A stretch of 64,000 bases of DNA. It comes from Sweltsa coloradensis (taxonomy: Eukaryota > Arthropoda > Insecta > Plecoptera > Chloroperlidae). A program made the translations under genes and the position numbers. Positions within the stretch are counted from its first letter, which is position 1. Every line of letters starts with the position of its first letter. Under the pieces are notes generated by a model. That model was not told the origin of the DNA, did no database searches, and worked only from the letters and a program-made list of their open reading frames with translations. The DNA is taken from positions 558,001 to 622,000 of the forward strand of contig JAMZAV010000158.1 in assembly GCA_024449915.1 (NCBI GenBank), given 5' to 3'. Positions 1 to 10,990 of the stretch are shown in pieces.

Positions 1-55
1 TTATTTTAAGTAGGTACCGTAGTACTGTATTGTTAATGCACATTTTCATTAATTA

Positions 56-690
56 CTAGGAAAACGCTTAAGTCCCGCCGCGTTGTTGGATGAGCGTAAT
101 TGGTGCATTGAGCTGCCATGTGTTATGCGGATTTTCTGTTGTTCTGTGAAAAAATCAGAACTTTGTTGATTTTTTTTTAAAATTTAATCAAATTAAATAA
201 AAAATTAACTTAATTTTTTTAAATTAATTGTAATTTAAGAAAAGGAAAAAATCGTAATATTGAAATTTTCATAAGAAATAATTATTCGATTGCGCACAAA
301 TTTTACACGAATATATTAATTCTTAAAATTAAGGTTCTGTGAAAAAATCATTAAAATCGGATAAAGCATGTAGGTGTTATAAGTCGAAGAAATTTTTAAA
401 AAATCGAAAAAAAATCGTAAAATTGCGATTTTCATGAGAAATAATTTTTCGATTGCGCTCAAAAAGGTGGCAGTTCTTAGTTCAGAGATTTCGAAGGCAT
501 CCATAAAATTTCATCGCAATCGGAGTATCGGTTTAGCCGGAATCGTGTTAACAGACAGACAAAAATACAAAAAAAAAGAAGAAAGAAAAAAAAAACATTC
601 AGATTTTTTTCTCCAGTGAAGTGAAAATATGGAATCTTCGCTTTGCTCGCTACGCTCGCTACGCTCGCTACGCTCGCTACGCTCATCCAA
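56..690 (-). mobile_element. Helentron-like non-autonomous element, family A1
   Basis: Read on the minus strand it starts TTGGATGAGCGTAGCGAGCG and ends with the complementary CGCTCATCC, then a hairpin (AACGC, loop, GCGTT) and CCTAG. This is the asymmetric terminal inverted repeat plus 3' hairpin known for Helentrons. The subterminal 9-mer CGCTCGCTA is tandemly repeated at 640-682. It sits inside one arm of a foldback, and the other arm (2180-2200) gives the empty site: joining the flanks reproduces it exactly, so there is no target duplication (the outer base is ambiguous by one). No Rep/helicase is encoded. Confidence 0.8.
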
Positions 691-1456
691 TTAGGTGATT
701 TGGCATTATAATAGGGCTTATTAATTGTATTTATTTTTAAAAGTTGTCTAGAAATGATATCAATGGCATCTGATTCCCTCCTAATTTTAAATCAGGCAAT
801 CAGAAACCCAAAATTGTGCGATTTCTATGTGTGATATTCTAAGAAATTTTAAGTTTTTGGGAAGTTGAATGTTGTAAGAGAAGGAAGTTTTGTGCTATGT
901 GTTCAATGTTTTGATTGAAATTTAAATACCAAATTGATTTGAATAGTTGCTTTGCTAACTTACCTGTATTAACAATGTAAGAAGTGTGGTGTAGACATAT
1001 GCTATATGCCTAGGCATCTAAGTGAAAAGTGTTTTTACTTTTTAGTACTTAAAAGTTTTACAACATTTTCTATCATGACTGTGTTCTATTGCAATTCATA
1101 ATCAAGAAGATTGCATTGTGGACAGTTTTTTTTTCCAAATGTGTATCTAATTGTGACAATATATTAAAGAGTTTGTACGCTCCATGAGTCTAAATTTTTT
1201 AAACATTTTTCTCTCAATCATAAATCGTGTTGTGACCCACTTTTAGTGCATCCTCAAGAATCCAGACGAAAAAGCCTAAAATAATTCTGATAAATAGCTT
1301 CTGCTGATGTAGGCCTAGAAAAGTTCAAAGACATTAACTATTAAAACTTATACCCGGGGAAAATGTGTGTTTCATGTAGAAAGAAAAGTACTTTTAAAAA
1401 GATTGAGTGAAAACCAGAACCATAAAGAATATAGTAGGTAGCGGAAGTAGCCTATT

Positions 1457-1627
1457 ATGTCTCCTGAGAAAAGTGACCATGGTAACATCACAGACGATGA
1501 CTTTGTAGTAAAAGAGTTTGAATCAGAAATCATCAACAAGTCTCTTCATTTGCTTGGAAAGTCTCCAATTGATATCACTAAATTAAAAAGTACAGCTTTT
1601 TCATCTAGATTCTTGTGGATACACTAA
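1457..1627 (+). CDS. Short ORF (56 codons) in the centre of the foldback, function unknown
   Basis: An ATG-initiated ORF starting MSPEKSDHGNITDDDFVVKE and containing HLLGKSPIDITKLKS. It is the only coding-looking stretch in the single-copy centre of the foldback; its last codons run into the right arm. The acidic-then-SPI pattern looks protein-like, but I do not recognise a family with certainty. It could be an exon captured by the element, a relic of its own gene, or chance. A CTTTTAAAAAGATT-type low-complexity stretch precedes it, and no clear splice site was established. Confidence 0.3.
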   Translation: MSPEKSDHGNITDDDFVVKEFESEIINKSLHLLGKSPIDITKLKSTAFSSRFLWIH

Positions 1628-2267
1628 AAAGTGTGTCCCAACATGATTTTTCATTGAGAAAAAATTTCAAAAAATTAGATTCGTGGAGTGTACAAACACT
1701 TTATATATTGGCGCAATTAGTAGGCCTACGTTGATTCAGCAACAATCAACTCCCTTTTTCAAGGGCAGATACACATTTGGAAAAGACTGTCCACATTGCA
1801 ATCTTCTTGATTATGAATAGGCCCTACCAATAGAACACATGATAGAAAATGTTGTAAAACTTTTAAATACTAACACTTTCCACTTAGATGTCTAGGCATA
1901 TAGCATGTCTACACCATACTGCTTACATTGTTAGGCCTAATACAAGTAGGCCTAAGAATACTATTCAAATTAATTTGGTATTTAAATTTCAATCAAAACA
2001 TTGAACCCATGGCACAAAACTTCCTTCTCTGGCAACATTCAACTTCCCAAAATCCTAAAACTTCTTAGAATAGTTTCTGATTGCCTGATTTAAAATTAGG
2101 AGGGAATCAGATGGCATTGATATAATTTCCAGACAACTTTTAAACATAAATACAATTAACAAGCCCTATAATAATGCCAACACCTAATAATTAATGAAAA
2201 TGTGCATTAACGATTTTAAGTAGGTCTACTTAAAATAAGCTTGTGCATGTCATGGTTAAATCAACTA

Positions 2268-2871
2268 CTAGGAAAACGCTTAAAGTCCCGCCACGTTGAT
2301 GGATGAGCTTTTTAAAGTTTTTAGTTTGCGTGGGATATCTTTACTTTTGCAAGTGCTTTGTTTTGCTGCCTACGCAATACGCATTGTAGGTGATTGTTGT
2401 CAAGTCTAATGTTTCTTGTCAATTGAAATTATTTAGGCCTACGGTAAAAAACTTATATTAAAAGCGTTTTTTCTATGGATTCTGGCTAACTTTTTCAACT
2501 TTTTATTTCAAAAGGTACTACATCACCATAACCTTAATGTCCATCTATAATATGAACGTTGTAGCCCCATCCATTTGATCAGACTTGGCCCAAATGGCAC
2601 GAAAATATCGCACAAAAAATCGAAAAAAATAAAAAAAGTACGATATTCATGAGAAATCTTTCTTCGATTGTACCCAAAAACGTGGCAAGTCTAAGTTCAG
2701 AGAAAACAAAGGTCCCCTCCAATTTTCATCAAGATCGCATATGCCGTTTGCCCGGAATCGTGCGAACAAACAGACAGAAAAACAAAAAAAACAAAAAACA
2801 AACAAAAAAAAGCACCCGAGCTAAATTTTGTGGGGGTTAGTGATATTAAAGTCTTTGCTTCGCTCATCCAA
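2268..2871 (-). mobile_element. Helentron-like element, family A2
   Basis: The 3' end is at 2268 (CTAGGAAAACGCTTAAAGTC on the plus strand, then the hairpin and GATGGATGAGC); the 5' end at 2871 reads CGCTCATCCAA. The interior differs from A1: it carries the GTTTTTAGTTTGCGTGGGA block near 2313 and the block CATCAAGATCGCATATGCCG near 2727, followed by AACAAACAGACAG. The same interior recurs at 8182, 9477, 52214, 55359, 58111 and 58940, which defines subfamily A2. No ORF for a mobility protein. Confidence 0.75.
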
Positions 2872-3044
2872 ATAACATAAAAATGTGTTAGTTTAGTAGC
2901 CCAACCTGAATTTTTGTGGGCACTTGCAAGTAGGCTATGTTTAAGCAACACTAATACCAAATTTGAACTAAATCCATGATATTATTATGATATTGACCTT
3001 TGACCTCAGACATGTATTAAATTAATATCGAACCCTATTTCCAA

Positions 3045-3592
3045 CTAAGTCAGGTAGGGGGTGGGAGGGTCCCACCACATTCTTGGCTCCCCGGGGTTAT
3101 CGAAGCCGGCTAGCCATGCCTGACGCTTCTCCCACATGATATGTTTCTTCCTCTGTGTCATCAACTTCACTTTCTTCCTCTCCTCTGTCTTCTTCCTCAG
3201 GGACCTCCACCAGTTTTTTCCATATTTTTCGTTCTTCCCAACATCTTTCCTGGTTAATCCTTTCCCAAGCTGCATTTCTCCTTTTCAAATCCATTGCTAT
3301 AACTTCTTCCTATCTCAGTCTGGGCCTCCCTCTTTTTCTCTGTTTGTTTCCTGCGTCTTGTTCATACTGTATCTTCGGGATCCTGTCCTTCTGCATCCTC
3401 TTCAAATGTCCAAACCACCTCAGCCTTTCTTTCCCTAGCCCAAAGTTTAAACTCTCTACTCCTAGTTCTTTCCTTATCTTCGTGCTCCTCATCTTTTCAA
3501 TGTTCGTAACTCCCATTACACTCCTTAAAAATGTACATGTACTACATGTATTATTCAACATAAATTTTGATTATTTTACTGTAGTTGGATAG
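3045..3592 (-). pseudogene. 3' end of a non-LTR retrotransposon (RT C-terminus), decayed
   Basis: Minus-strand frames give KERLRWFGHLKRMQKDRIPK followed by KRGRPRLR, then after a stop/frameshift NAAWERINQERCWEERKIWK and KLVEVPEEEDR. LRWFGH-RM with a later GRPR is the usual C-terminal signature of RTE/CR1-like LINE polymerases. The upstream RT core is missing and the frame is broken, so this is a 5'-truncated dead copy. Related tails are at 34446-34800 (plus strand), and a possibly related RT core lies at 28130-29450. Confidence 0.65.
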
Positions 3593-4870
3593 ATATTAAA
3601 ATTACCTTTCATTCAAACTATCACTCAACTGTAAGCCTATAGCTTTATGGAGTCAACTTTTATTTAATAAACCGTGGAATTTTCACGCGCTCGGAAGACT
3701 GCAGGCTTAAAAATTGGTAGCCCTGTATCTCTGAAACTACTCAAAAATTTAAAGAGTATGGACTAGGCCTACCTAGGTTTATGAACAAAATAACTACTTT
3801 TGACAAATGGCTTTCCACAATGGCCACACCCCACTTTTTGAACTTGGTGCTGCCCTTAATTAATTAAATACAGAATTCTCTATTTTTTTATTCAATGCAG
3901 TCCCTGCATGATATAAAAAAGGTGCTAAATTTACTAGGAACCATGGCTTGATTTGACCAACCAATTTCTCTCCACCAATTGGGACTACTGCACTCGGGAT
4001 TGAGTCATTCTTCATCACTGCACCAAGTAGAAGTAGGCCTCTCCTAAATCGCATAGGCCCCATCCACGCAGGTCCTAGACCTAGCCTACCATAACTGTAG
4101 GCCTAGTCAAAACATGTTCCCCAATGTTCAGTTCCACTTAATTCACTTGTGGTTAAATGTTTATTTGGTGTAGGCCAATAATTACATATTGTTAATTATA
4201 GGCCTAATTGAACACCAAAACCGATTCTAGGCAATTAGGCCTATTGCGATTGCCTACAGACCTTACATCAATACAACTCTAGTAGCCTGTAGGCCTACTG
4301 CCACACTTTTTATCTTGTAGAATATAGAGAAAAGAAGATTTTGTTCCAGAATGTCATGAATTAAGAAGATTTTGTTCCAGAATGTCATGGGCCTATTAGC
4401 TGTGTGGCTAATTATAAAAGGGGCCTTAGAAGGGCATTTTTTTCATTTGGCTTATTGGCCTAGAAATTCAGGCCCCTGAAATCTTACAATTTCAATCAAC
4501 TCTTCCAGATCTATTAAATACACTGTCTACCAGGTTTTCATATAGGTCTAGATCATTCAAAGAGGCTAGCCCTCGCCCTCTTAGTAGGCCTCCGCCTGTC
4601 AAGTCCTCGGTTCCATCCCGGAATCTTGGTGTCCAATATGTCATATCAATACCAACATAGCCTACGTCCAGTCGTACACTGCAATAAGCTTAATTTGCAT
4701 CAGCCACAGTCTAGGGCCATAGGCTATTGGACTAACCGCTATCAAGATCGTTGTAAGGCTACAATGGCAATTTCCAATTAAGTAGCCCTGGCCGATCTAG
4801 AGCCAGGCGAAGGCCTAGGCTACACCAAGCTCAAAGCCCGGCAATAGGCTAGGTTGGTTACCAGAATAGG
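3593..4870. other. Gene-free stretch with scattered TAGGCCTA motifs and a short tandem repeat
   Basis: No exon, RNA gene or recognisable element seen. At 4332-4389 a 27-bp unit (AAGAAGATTTTGTTCCAGAA then TGTCATG) occurs twice with a 4-bp spacer. TAGGCCTA and its half sites become frequent from about 4020 on. Confidence 0.6.
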
Positions 4871-6500
4871 CCTATATGTTAAACAATAGGCACTCACTAG
4901 CCAGCTTTCCCGTTACTGGAAGCACCTTAATTACGTACCTTAGTTCAGGCAAGTTAGGGGACTTGACTTGGGCCCAAGTCACCCACCTAGTAGGCTCTAG
5001 CCTCACATTTAGAAGAAAGTGGGAGTGTCTTATGAGGCTAGGGTCAGCTATGCAGTTCTCGACCACCTTTCGTCTTAGCAAAATAATTTGTTCTATGTTT
5101 TACTGTATTTCAGCCATTGTATCTCCGAAATAGTTGGGGAATGTCTCAAAACGTTCCGGCGATCGAGGCTGTCCAGGGTAGTGTACCAAAACGTATCCTA
5201 ATGTTTATACTTCTGGTCGAATCAACTAACAATCGAAGGCTGCATCGAATCAATTCTCGACCTAGGCTTTTATTTCGTAACCTATTCTCGACCGCCCATG
5301 TAACCAATTCTCGACCGCGGCAAATCCCATGTTAAACTTCGCCGAATATTATCAAAATCAAAATCGACCCAGAGTTTAATAGCATTATAAAAACGGTATA
5401 AATGTCCATCAAAATACATATTTCGGTGCAAAACAATCAATAATGAGCAAAATAGACCATTTCCGACCACGTACGCCACGGCCCTAAACCTAGGTCGAGA
5501 ACCCATTTCCTTGCGGCCGAGATCTGATTACGTTCCGCCATGACAGTGTACCGTCACTGCCGTGCTGAATTCAATATTTGAGGTGTAATTATAAGTTATA
5601 TACTAAAAGTAAAGGCAATTAACGTAAATACAATGTTTAATAGTCAACATAAATGCAAACAGTATGTCCTGAGCCCTAATTAAACAGGAGAAAACCCTTG
5701 TTGAAAATGTGCGACGCCGACGCTAGCCTTGTTAGCGCGATCTATTTAGGCCACATTCTTTGAGTCAAACCTATAACGACCTATTAAAATTCGATAGTCG
5801 ATACATTTTAATCGTTTACGACGTCGATTTTGTACAGTCTTCATGAAACATTGTTCCCGATCTAATAAAAGCAATCCCAGAGCTGTCACATCAACACAAC
5901 ATGGTTTATTTGATAAATAGGAGGCATGCGCGTAAGGGAGGTCGAGAACTGGTGATGGTCGAGAACTGCAAACCTTACCCTAGGTCCCTAGCTTCTAGGC
6001 CTACATCAAAAAAAACCAATTGAGGAAAACTAGGCCTAGGCCTAGGGCCTAGCCTAGTTATTATTTTGTAAGCATGGTCTCCTAGGAGATAGGCTATAGG
6101 TTTCCGCTCAGAAAAAAATATAGGCTAGGCCTAGGCCTAGGCCCTAGCAAACAAAGATTAGGGCCTAGGCCTAGGCCCCTATCGCCTAAGGGAGCAGCAT
6201 AGGCCTAGGCCTAGGGCTAGGTAGGTAGGCCCTAGGTAGGCCTAGCTCAATCTACAAGGTGACTGATACAATGGTGAACTATGATAGTCTAGGCTCTTCC
6301 ATGGATGTCATAAAGTAGGGTAGGCCTAGGCCTAGCCTAGGGCCTAGCTAGGCCTAGGCCTAGGGCTCTAGCCAAGGCCAGTGATAGACCCTACCAAAAG
6401 ACCTCGTCTACTATAGACAATGCGTAAGAGCCAGCCAGCGTTTGTCTTTATGTTACGAAAGGAAAGAGGTCAATGTGGGCTAAGGCCTAGGCATAGGCTA
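4560..6500. repeat. TAGGCCTA-palindrome cluster
   Basis: Runs of the self-complementary CCTAGG/AGGCCT alternation (GGCCTAGGCCTAGGCCTAGG and variants) occupy 6020-6060, 6120-6240 and 6318-6365, with many single TAGGCCTA sites around them. The motif also dots the rest of the window, so this is a local peak of a genome-wide bias rather than one element. No gene is recognised inside. Confidence 0.6.
5250..5970. repeat. Dispersed TTCTCGACC motif in both orientations
   Basis: AATTCTCGACC-type 10-mers occur at about 5253, 5285 and 5306, and the complement GGTCGAGAAC at about 5491, 5940 and 5957. The plus-oriented copies sit on the left and inverted copies on the right, framing about 650 bp. This could be subterminal repeats of an unrecognised element or protein-binding sites. 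No coding sequence is evident between them. Confidence 0.35.
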
Positions 6501-6646
6501 ATCTTTCTTGCAATAATCCCAAGTTGATAAGGACAGGTCAACGTTTCCAATGCGAAGATCCTCCCCTCAACGCCAGCCAACATCGGCGTTGTCGGGTGAC
6601 CTACAAACGCATTCTAAAAGTTAATGCTAAACTAATATCTACTCAC

Positions 6647-6850
6647 CGAAAGTTGAACAATAGATTCGTGGTAATTTTCACTTTTTCTACGTAGAGGCTA
6701 GATTGATGACTACATTTAACGAATCGTTAAGTTCAGCCACACATTAGATGTCGCCATTTGGAAAATCTTTCCTCCCACTTGCTGCGGCAAGCGGCAACTT
6801 CTTCAATTACTCATAGCGTTACTGCCAACGTCATCAAACCAAAAATGGGA
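6647..6850 (-). promoter_or_regulatory. Possible 5' exon / transcription start region of an unidentified minus-strand gene
   Basis: On the minus strand a consensus donor (TTCG then GTGAGT) lies at 6647. Upstream of it is an ATG at 6757 (AAATGGCGACATC context) opening a 13-codon ORF that stops before the donor. The AAATGGCG context is typical of animal start or upstream-ORF sites. I cannot link it to any downstream exon, so the assignment is weak. Confidence 0.22.
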
Positions 6851-7499
6851 GAACAGGGTAAAAACTTCCATCGTATTACGTAAAATAGTGACTTTGTACG
6901 TAATTTTCAAAATAGTTATTACGATGTCTCAAAATATATCAAGCTTAAACTATTAAACACTTAACTATTTACGATCCAAGATTATAAATTTGTTTCAAAG
7001 GTTGGTTTTATGCAGAATATATTTTTCAATGATATTTTTATTCATGTCATATTTCTGGAAAAATTGTTAATTTTGTGCTTGCGACAAAATGTGGCTTCGG
7101 CTCATAGGGGTTTCGTTCTTTTCGTTTATGAGATTGTGTCGAAAGCATCAAACTCAATCGAAACACATTTTATGCTGGTCACGTACAAATTATTCACTTC
7201 ATAGGGACCAAATGACAGGTTGCAGAAGACGTTGGCAAGTCCACAGCCCCCCCCAATCATACTTGTCGCAACCAGTCACGTGACCACAGGCAACACGCTA
7301 TTCGGCGCGAAAGTGTTTAAAATGGTAAAGCAAGTGCGACGTCGCTTCATACAGTAGCGTATCCAGGAATTCAAGAGGGGTTAAACCCAATAAATTCATA
7401 GATGTACCGAAGTCTAGGTGAGGGATCCGGGGTATAAGACCGCGGGAAAAAATCTTTAAGCATCACAATGACCAACTTTATATCTACTAAATTCCTATT

Positions 7500-7630
7500 T
7501 TTATATTGGTGTAAGATGGAATCCAACACCTTACCTTCAAAAGTGATGGTGGCTGCTGAATTTCTTGATAAATACAGACAAATATATACAAATCATAGAA
7601 AAACATGAGACGTTTCGACACAAGGTAACC
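7500..7630. repeat. Fragment shared with 35766-35920 (possibly Penelope-like)
   Basis: The stretch contains AAAAGTGATGGTGGCTGCTG and GAGACGTTTCGACACAAGGT. Both occur, in the same order and spacing, at 35816-35910. GTCGAAACGTC-type strings are common at the ends of Penelope-like retroelements, where they belong to hammerhead-like motifs. No RT or GIY-YIG domain is visible here. Confidence 0.4.
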
Positions 7631-8181
7631 TAAAATCCCATTTTTAATATAAATAGGCCTATCTAGTTCAACAAATCACAATATTTAGCACATGACCGGC
7701 TAAATATAATACAAATTTTTAACTTTCTCAATTACTTTTGCATTCAATTATTATGACATAACATGAATCAATAACACAAAAATCAAGTTTGAACAAACAT
7801 TGGCAAGTGCATAACGGCCACGGTCAAGAACACAATTCGACGTGTCTTAGACTTACTGCTTACTGGTCATGTTTTTGTCATGTTCATGAACCGTATTTTC
7901 TAACATACTGATGTAGAGGTTTGTGATATTATAATTTTGATTTTAAATATATTTAAGCTAGATGATTCAGCCTATGGTAAACACGTATTGAGAGTAACAG
8001 TAGGTGTAGGGTGGGGCCAGACGATATCGATCCCACGGCCGTAAGGTTTATGGCAAGATCTCAGATGTAAATCTATCTGATTTTTGAACAGATGATAATT
8101 TTACTTAATACATTTAGTATTACAATAAAACAGTTTATACTATATCCACCATTGAAATGTTAAAGTGCACTTGCACACTTT

Positions 8182-9313
8182 TTGGATGAGCAAAATGAAG
8201 ACTTCAATTTCACTGACTCCCAAAAAAATTAGCTCGGGTGTTTTTATTTTTTTTGTTTTTTTTGTTCGTATTTTTGTCTGTTTGTTCGCTCTCTACCGGG
8301 CAAACGGCATATGCGATCTTGATGAAAATTAGAGGGGACATTCGAAATCTCTGAACTTAGACCTGCCACGTTTTTGGGTACAATTGAATAAATATTTCTC
8401 TTGAATATTGTACTTTTACGATTTTTTCAATTTATAGTGCTATTTTTTGTGACTTTTGGGCCGATTCTGACCAAACGGGTGGGGCTACAACGAACATATT
8501 TTACATGGACATTAAGGTTATGGTGATGTAGGCCCTAGTACCTTTTGAAAGAAAAAGTTGAAAAAGTTTGCAAGAATCCATATAAATAACGATTTTTATA
8601 AGAGATTTTTGAGGTATATTTTAACTATTAACCCTCGGTCTCTCGCGTGGGGTTCTACAAACCCCAGGGTCTACATTCGACTCTGTTTCTCTGCATCGGA
8701 CTGTTTTACCAACTCTAGATTCTCAGTACCTTCAAGTCACTCTATATCTGTTAGCAAAATTTGTAACCCTCTAATCATTTGGGCTTTTAGTATTGTTATA
8801 TTGCCGGTCTGAACGTGGCTGGGGTTGCTGAAACCCCGCGCGAGTGATCACGTTACTGTAACTGCATACAGAAACTCAATGCTATTTTGGTTTAAATTTT
8901 GAAATTTTGGAAAAAAATTCTTCTTCGAAAAAGTCCATTTTTAAATCTGAAAAATACAATAAAAAAATATTTCATACAAAAAGGTTCATTGGCATTTTAT
9001 TTCACTGCCCTCCCAGTAACAACCACCTACATAGTAGTTCCACAAATCATATGAGCACATAAAGAAATACCCAAAACATCCTACTGCACTAATTACAGCC
9101 CAAAATAATTTGGGGTTTCAGAAACCCCACGCGAGGGATGGTGTTAGCGCGAGTGACGGAGAGTTAACAAGTAACAATAGAAACTTGACAACAATCACCA
9201 ACAATGCGTTCAAAAAGCACTTGCAAAAGTAAAGTGATCCCACGTAAAATAAAAACTTACAAAAAAGCTCATCCATCAACGTGACTAAAACAAGCGTTCG
9301 CGAAGCTGCCTAG
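8182..9313 (+). mobile_element. Helentron-like element, family A2, carrying a nested MITE
   Basis: Plus orientation: 5' TTTGGATGAGC at 8181-8190; 3' end AGCTCATCCATCAACG, hairpin AACG...CGTT, then GCCTAG followed by T at 9314. The interior has the A2 block (GGGCAAACGGCATATGCGAT near 8296) and the GTTTTTATTTTACGTGGGAT-like block near 9225. The element is 1.13 kb because it contains a 532-bp TTAA-flanked insertion at 8632-9163; without it the length is about 600 bp, like its siblings. Confidence 0.75.
8632..9163. mobile_element. piggyBac-like MITE with TTAA target duplication
   Basis: The insert is flanked by TTAA at 8628-8631 and 9164-9167. Its ends, CCCTCGGTCTCTCGCG and (reversed) CTCTCCGTCACTCGCG, are imperfect terminal inverted repeats. 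Subterminal GGGGTTTC.GAAACCCC and CGCGAG motifs recur inside. A sibling Helentron (9477-10041) shows the unoccupied site, with a single TTAA followed by CAAG. TTAA duplication and a CCC start are the hallmarks of piggyBac. There is no transposase, so it must have moved in trans. Confidence 0.75.
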
Positions 9314-9476
9314 TATTGCAAAAGGGGGTTGGGGGTTTCCCCTTGGATATGCCACTGACTCCATAACAACTGCATGACAACGGTTTAAAGTCAAGATGGC
9401 AGTGCCCTAGTACACTCAAGCAGATGACTATTTCAAACAATGACAAAATATGTAATGTGATTTGTCGCACACCCTA

Positions 9477-10041
9477 CTAGGCCGCATTGTGTACGCTTTT
9501 TTTTGTCGCGTTGATGGATGAATTTTTTTGTAAGTTTTTAGTTTGCGTGGGATCTCTTTAATTTTGCAAGTGCTTCTTGAACGCATTGTAGGTGATTGTT
9601 GTCAAGTTTCTGTTGTTTCTTGTTAATTGTTATTATATACCTCAAAAAACACATTAAAACCTTTATTCTATGGATTCTGGCTAACTTTTTCTTTCAAAAG
9701 GCAGTACATCATCATTACCTTAATGTCCATGTACAATATGAACGTTGTGTAGCCCCACCCGTTTGGTCAGAATCGGCCCAAATATCACGAAAATATCGCA
9801 TTAAAAATAAAAAAAATCGTAAAAGTACGATATTCATGAGAAATATTTATTCGATTATACTTAAAAAAGTGTCAGGTCTAAGTTCAGAGATTTCGAAGGT
9901 CTCCTCCAATTTTCATCAAGATTGCATATTATGCCGTTTGCCCGGTAGAGCACCAACAGACAGAAAAAAATAAAAAAACATTAACGCTAAATTTTTTTAG
10001 GGGTCAGTGAAATTATTAAAGTCTTTGCTTTGCTCATCCAA
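9477..10041 (-). mobile_element. Helentron-like element, family A2
   Basis: The 3' end at 9477 (CTAGGCCGCATTGTGTACGC, then the hairpin partner CGCGTTGATGGATGA) and the 5' end at 10041 (TTTGCTCATCCAA). The interior carries the A2 blocks, including TTTGCGTGGGATCTCTTTA and CATCAAGATTGCATATTATG. It supplies the empty-site control for the TTAA MITE in the copy at 8182-9313. Confidence 0.75.
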
Positions 10042-10382
10042 TAAACAAACAAAGTGTATCATAGTATCCTTGCTAGAAACTACATGGCAACAATTTGTTT
10101 AAAGCCAAAATGGCAGCGCCTATGCGACCTTGTAACCCTTGGCCTCGACTTTAACAGCCTATCACAACGCCACGCAGAATTTGGTCAACATTAAACTGCT
10201 ATCGCTTGCACATTAAAAATAGTAAGAATCCTGTGCATTTCCATTTTATAATATGAAATTAAGACAATTAAAAACTTCTCTTACTCCTCAATTAAAAATA
10301 CCACATGCTTCTCTTTTATGCTGTAATTTTGTAAGGCACGACAATGGACTGCAATCCAAACAAACAACAAAACATAATGATG

Positions 10383-10592
10383 TTAAGTAGGGGTGTGGAA
10401 AGGTTATACCTGGTCTGTGACTGCAGGGCACTCTCCGCTCTCGTCGAGTGAGCAAGGCCCTGTTTGGCCGAAACAGTTTCGACGTTTTTGTGTATTATGT
10501 TTATTTATATTTATTTTTGCCTTTCTTCTACGAGATCCTTGCAGTCACCGACCAGGTAAGCTGTTGGGTTCCCTTTCCACACCCCTACTTAA
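10383..10592. mobile_element. 210-bp MITE with long terminal inverted repeats
   Basis: The left end TTAAGTAGGGGTGTGGAAAGG is the reverse complement of the right end CCTTTCCACACCCCTACTTAA. A second inverted block lies inside it: ACCTGGTCTGTGACTGCA at about 10408 against TGCAGTCACCGACCAGGT near 10541. TTAA is at both edges and may be the target duplication (piggyBac-type) or simply part of the repeat. The interior is AT-rich with no coding sequence. Confidence 0.65.
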
Positions 10593-10990
10593 CATTAACT
10601 AGCCGTTTGGCATCTCCTATCTATCACAAAACATAATGATTAATGAGTCAGTCCAGACACAAAGAATGCACAGGGGGTGGGTGTGTTGTTTTCCGCTAGG
10701 TCGTGAACTACCAGCAGAACCATGCAGCGTCTTGCAACTCAGTGTCATGAATCCAGCTCAACACTCAAATAATGTTGACCCCCTGTATTATTCAACAACC
10801 TGTGCTTGAAAATAAGTTTCTGCGCAACGATCCATCGCACAAATAAAATGTTTTATTGCAAAATAAAAAGAAAGCTAAAAATTAAAAATATATCCCAGCT
10901 TATTATTTACCTTTACTGCCATCCAAAAGTGCACCTCCTCTTAGAATTGATCGCAAACTTATGTGTATGAATGATAGAACTATACTTTTA

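Larger units (their letters stand above)
1..2239. mobile_element. Large foldback (inverted-repeat) DNA element, interrupted by a Helentron
   Basis: Bases 1-55 and 691 to about 1265 form the left arm; about 1605-2239 is the same sequence in reverse complement. Landmarks are the blocks starting GGAGGGAATCAGATGGCATT near 2100 and its complement near 765, and the block near 1107-1148 matching 1769-1818. Each arm is roughly 600 bp around a ~340-bp centre. The left arm is split by a Helentron at 56-690; removing it restores continuity with the right arm. The outer left end may lie upstream of base 1. No transposase is seen; the centre holds a short ORF. Seen directly; the class of the element is unknown. 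Confidence 0.8.
7352..9357. mobile_element. Probable hAT-like element, mostly replaced by nested insertions
   Basis: The left end reads CAGTAGCGTATCCAGG and the right end, reversed, CAGTGGCATATCCAAGG: terminal inverted repeats of the CAGTGGCGTA type found in hAT elements. The 8 bp outside each end (GCTTCATA and ACTCCATA) match at 6 of 8 positions, as an eroded 8-bp target duplication would. The interior holds a Helentron (8182-9313), itself carrying a TTAA MITE. No transposase was recognised. The two ends might belong to separate elements. Confidence 0.45.

Noticed and set aside
434..686. Recurrent small ORFs in Helentron 5' ends (SSEISKASIKFHRNRSIGLAGIV-type peptides)
   Set aside because: They appear in every copy because the DNA block is conserved; frames differ between copies and end in K/N-rich low complexity, with no start or splice logic.
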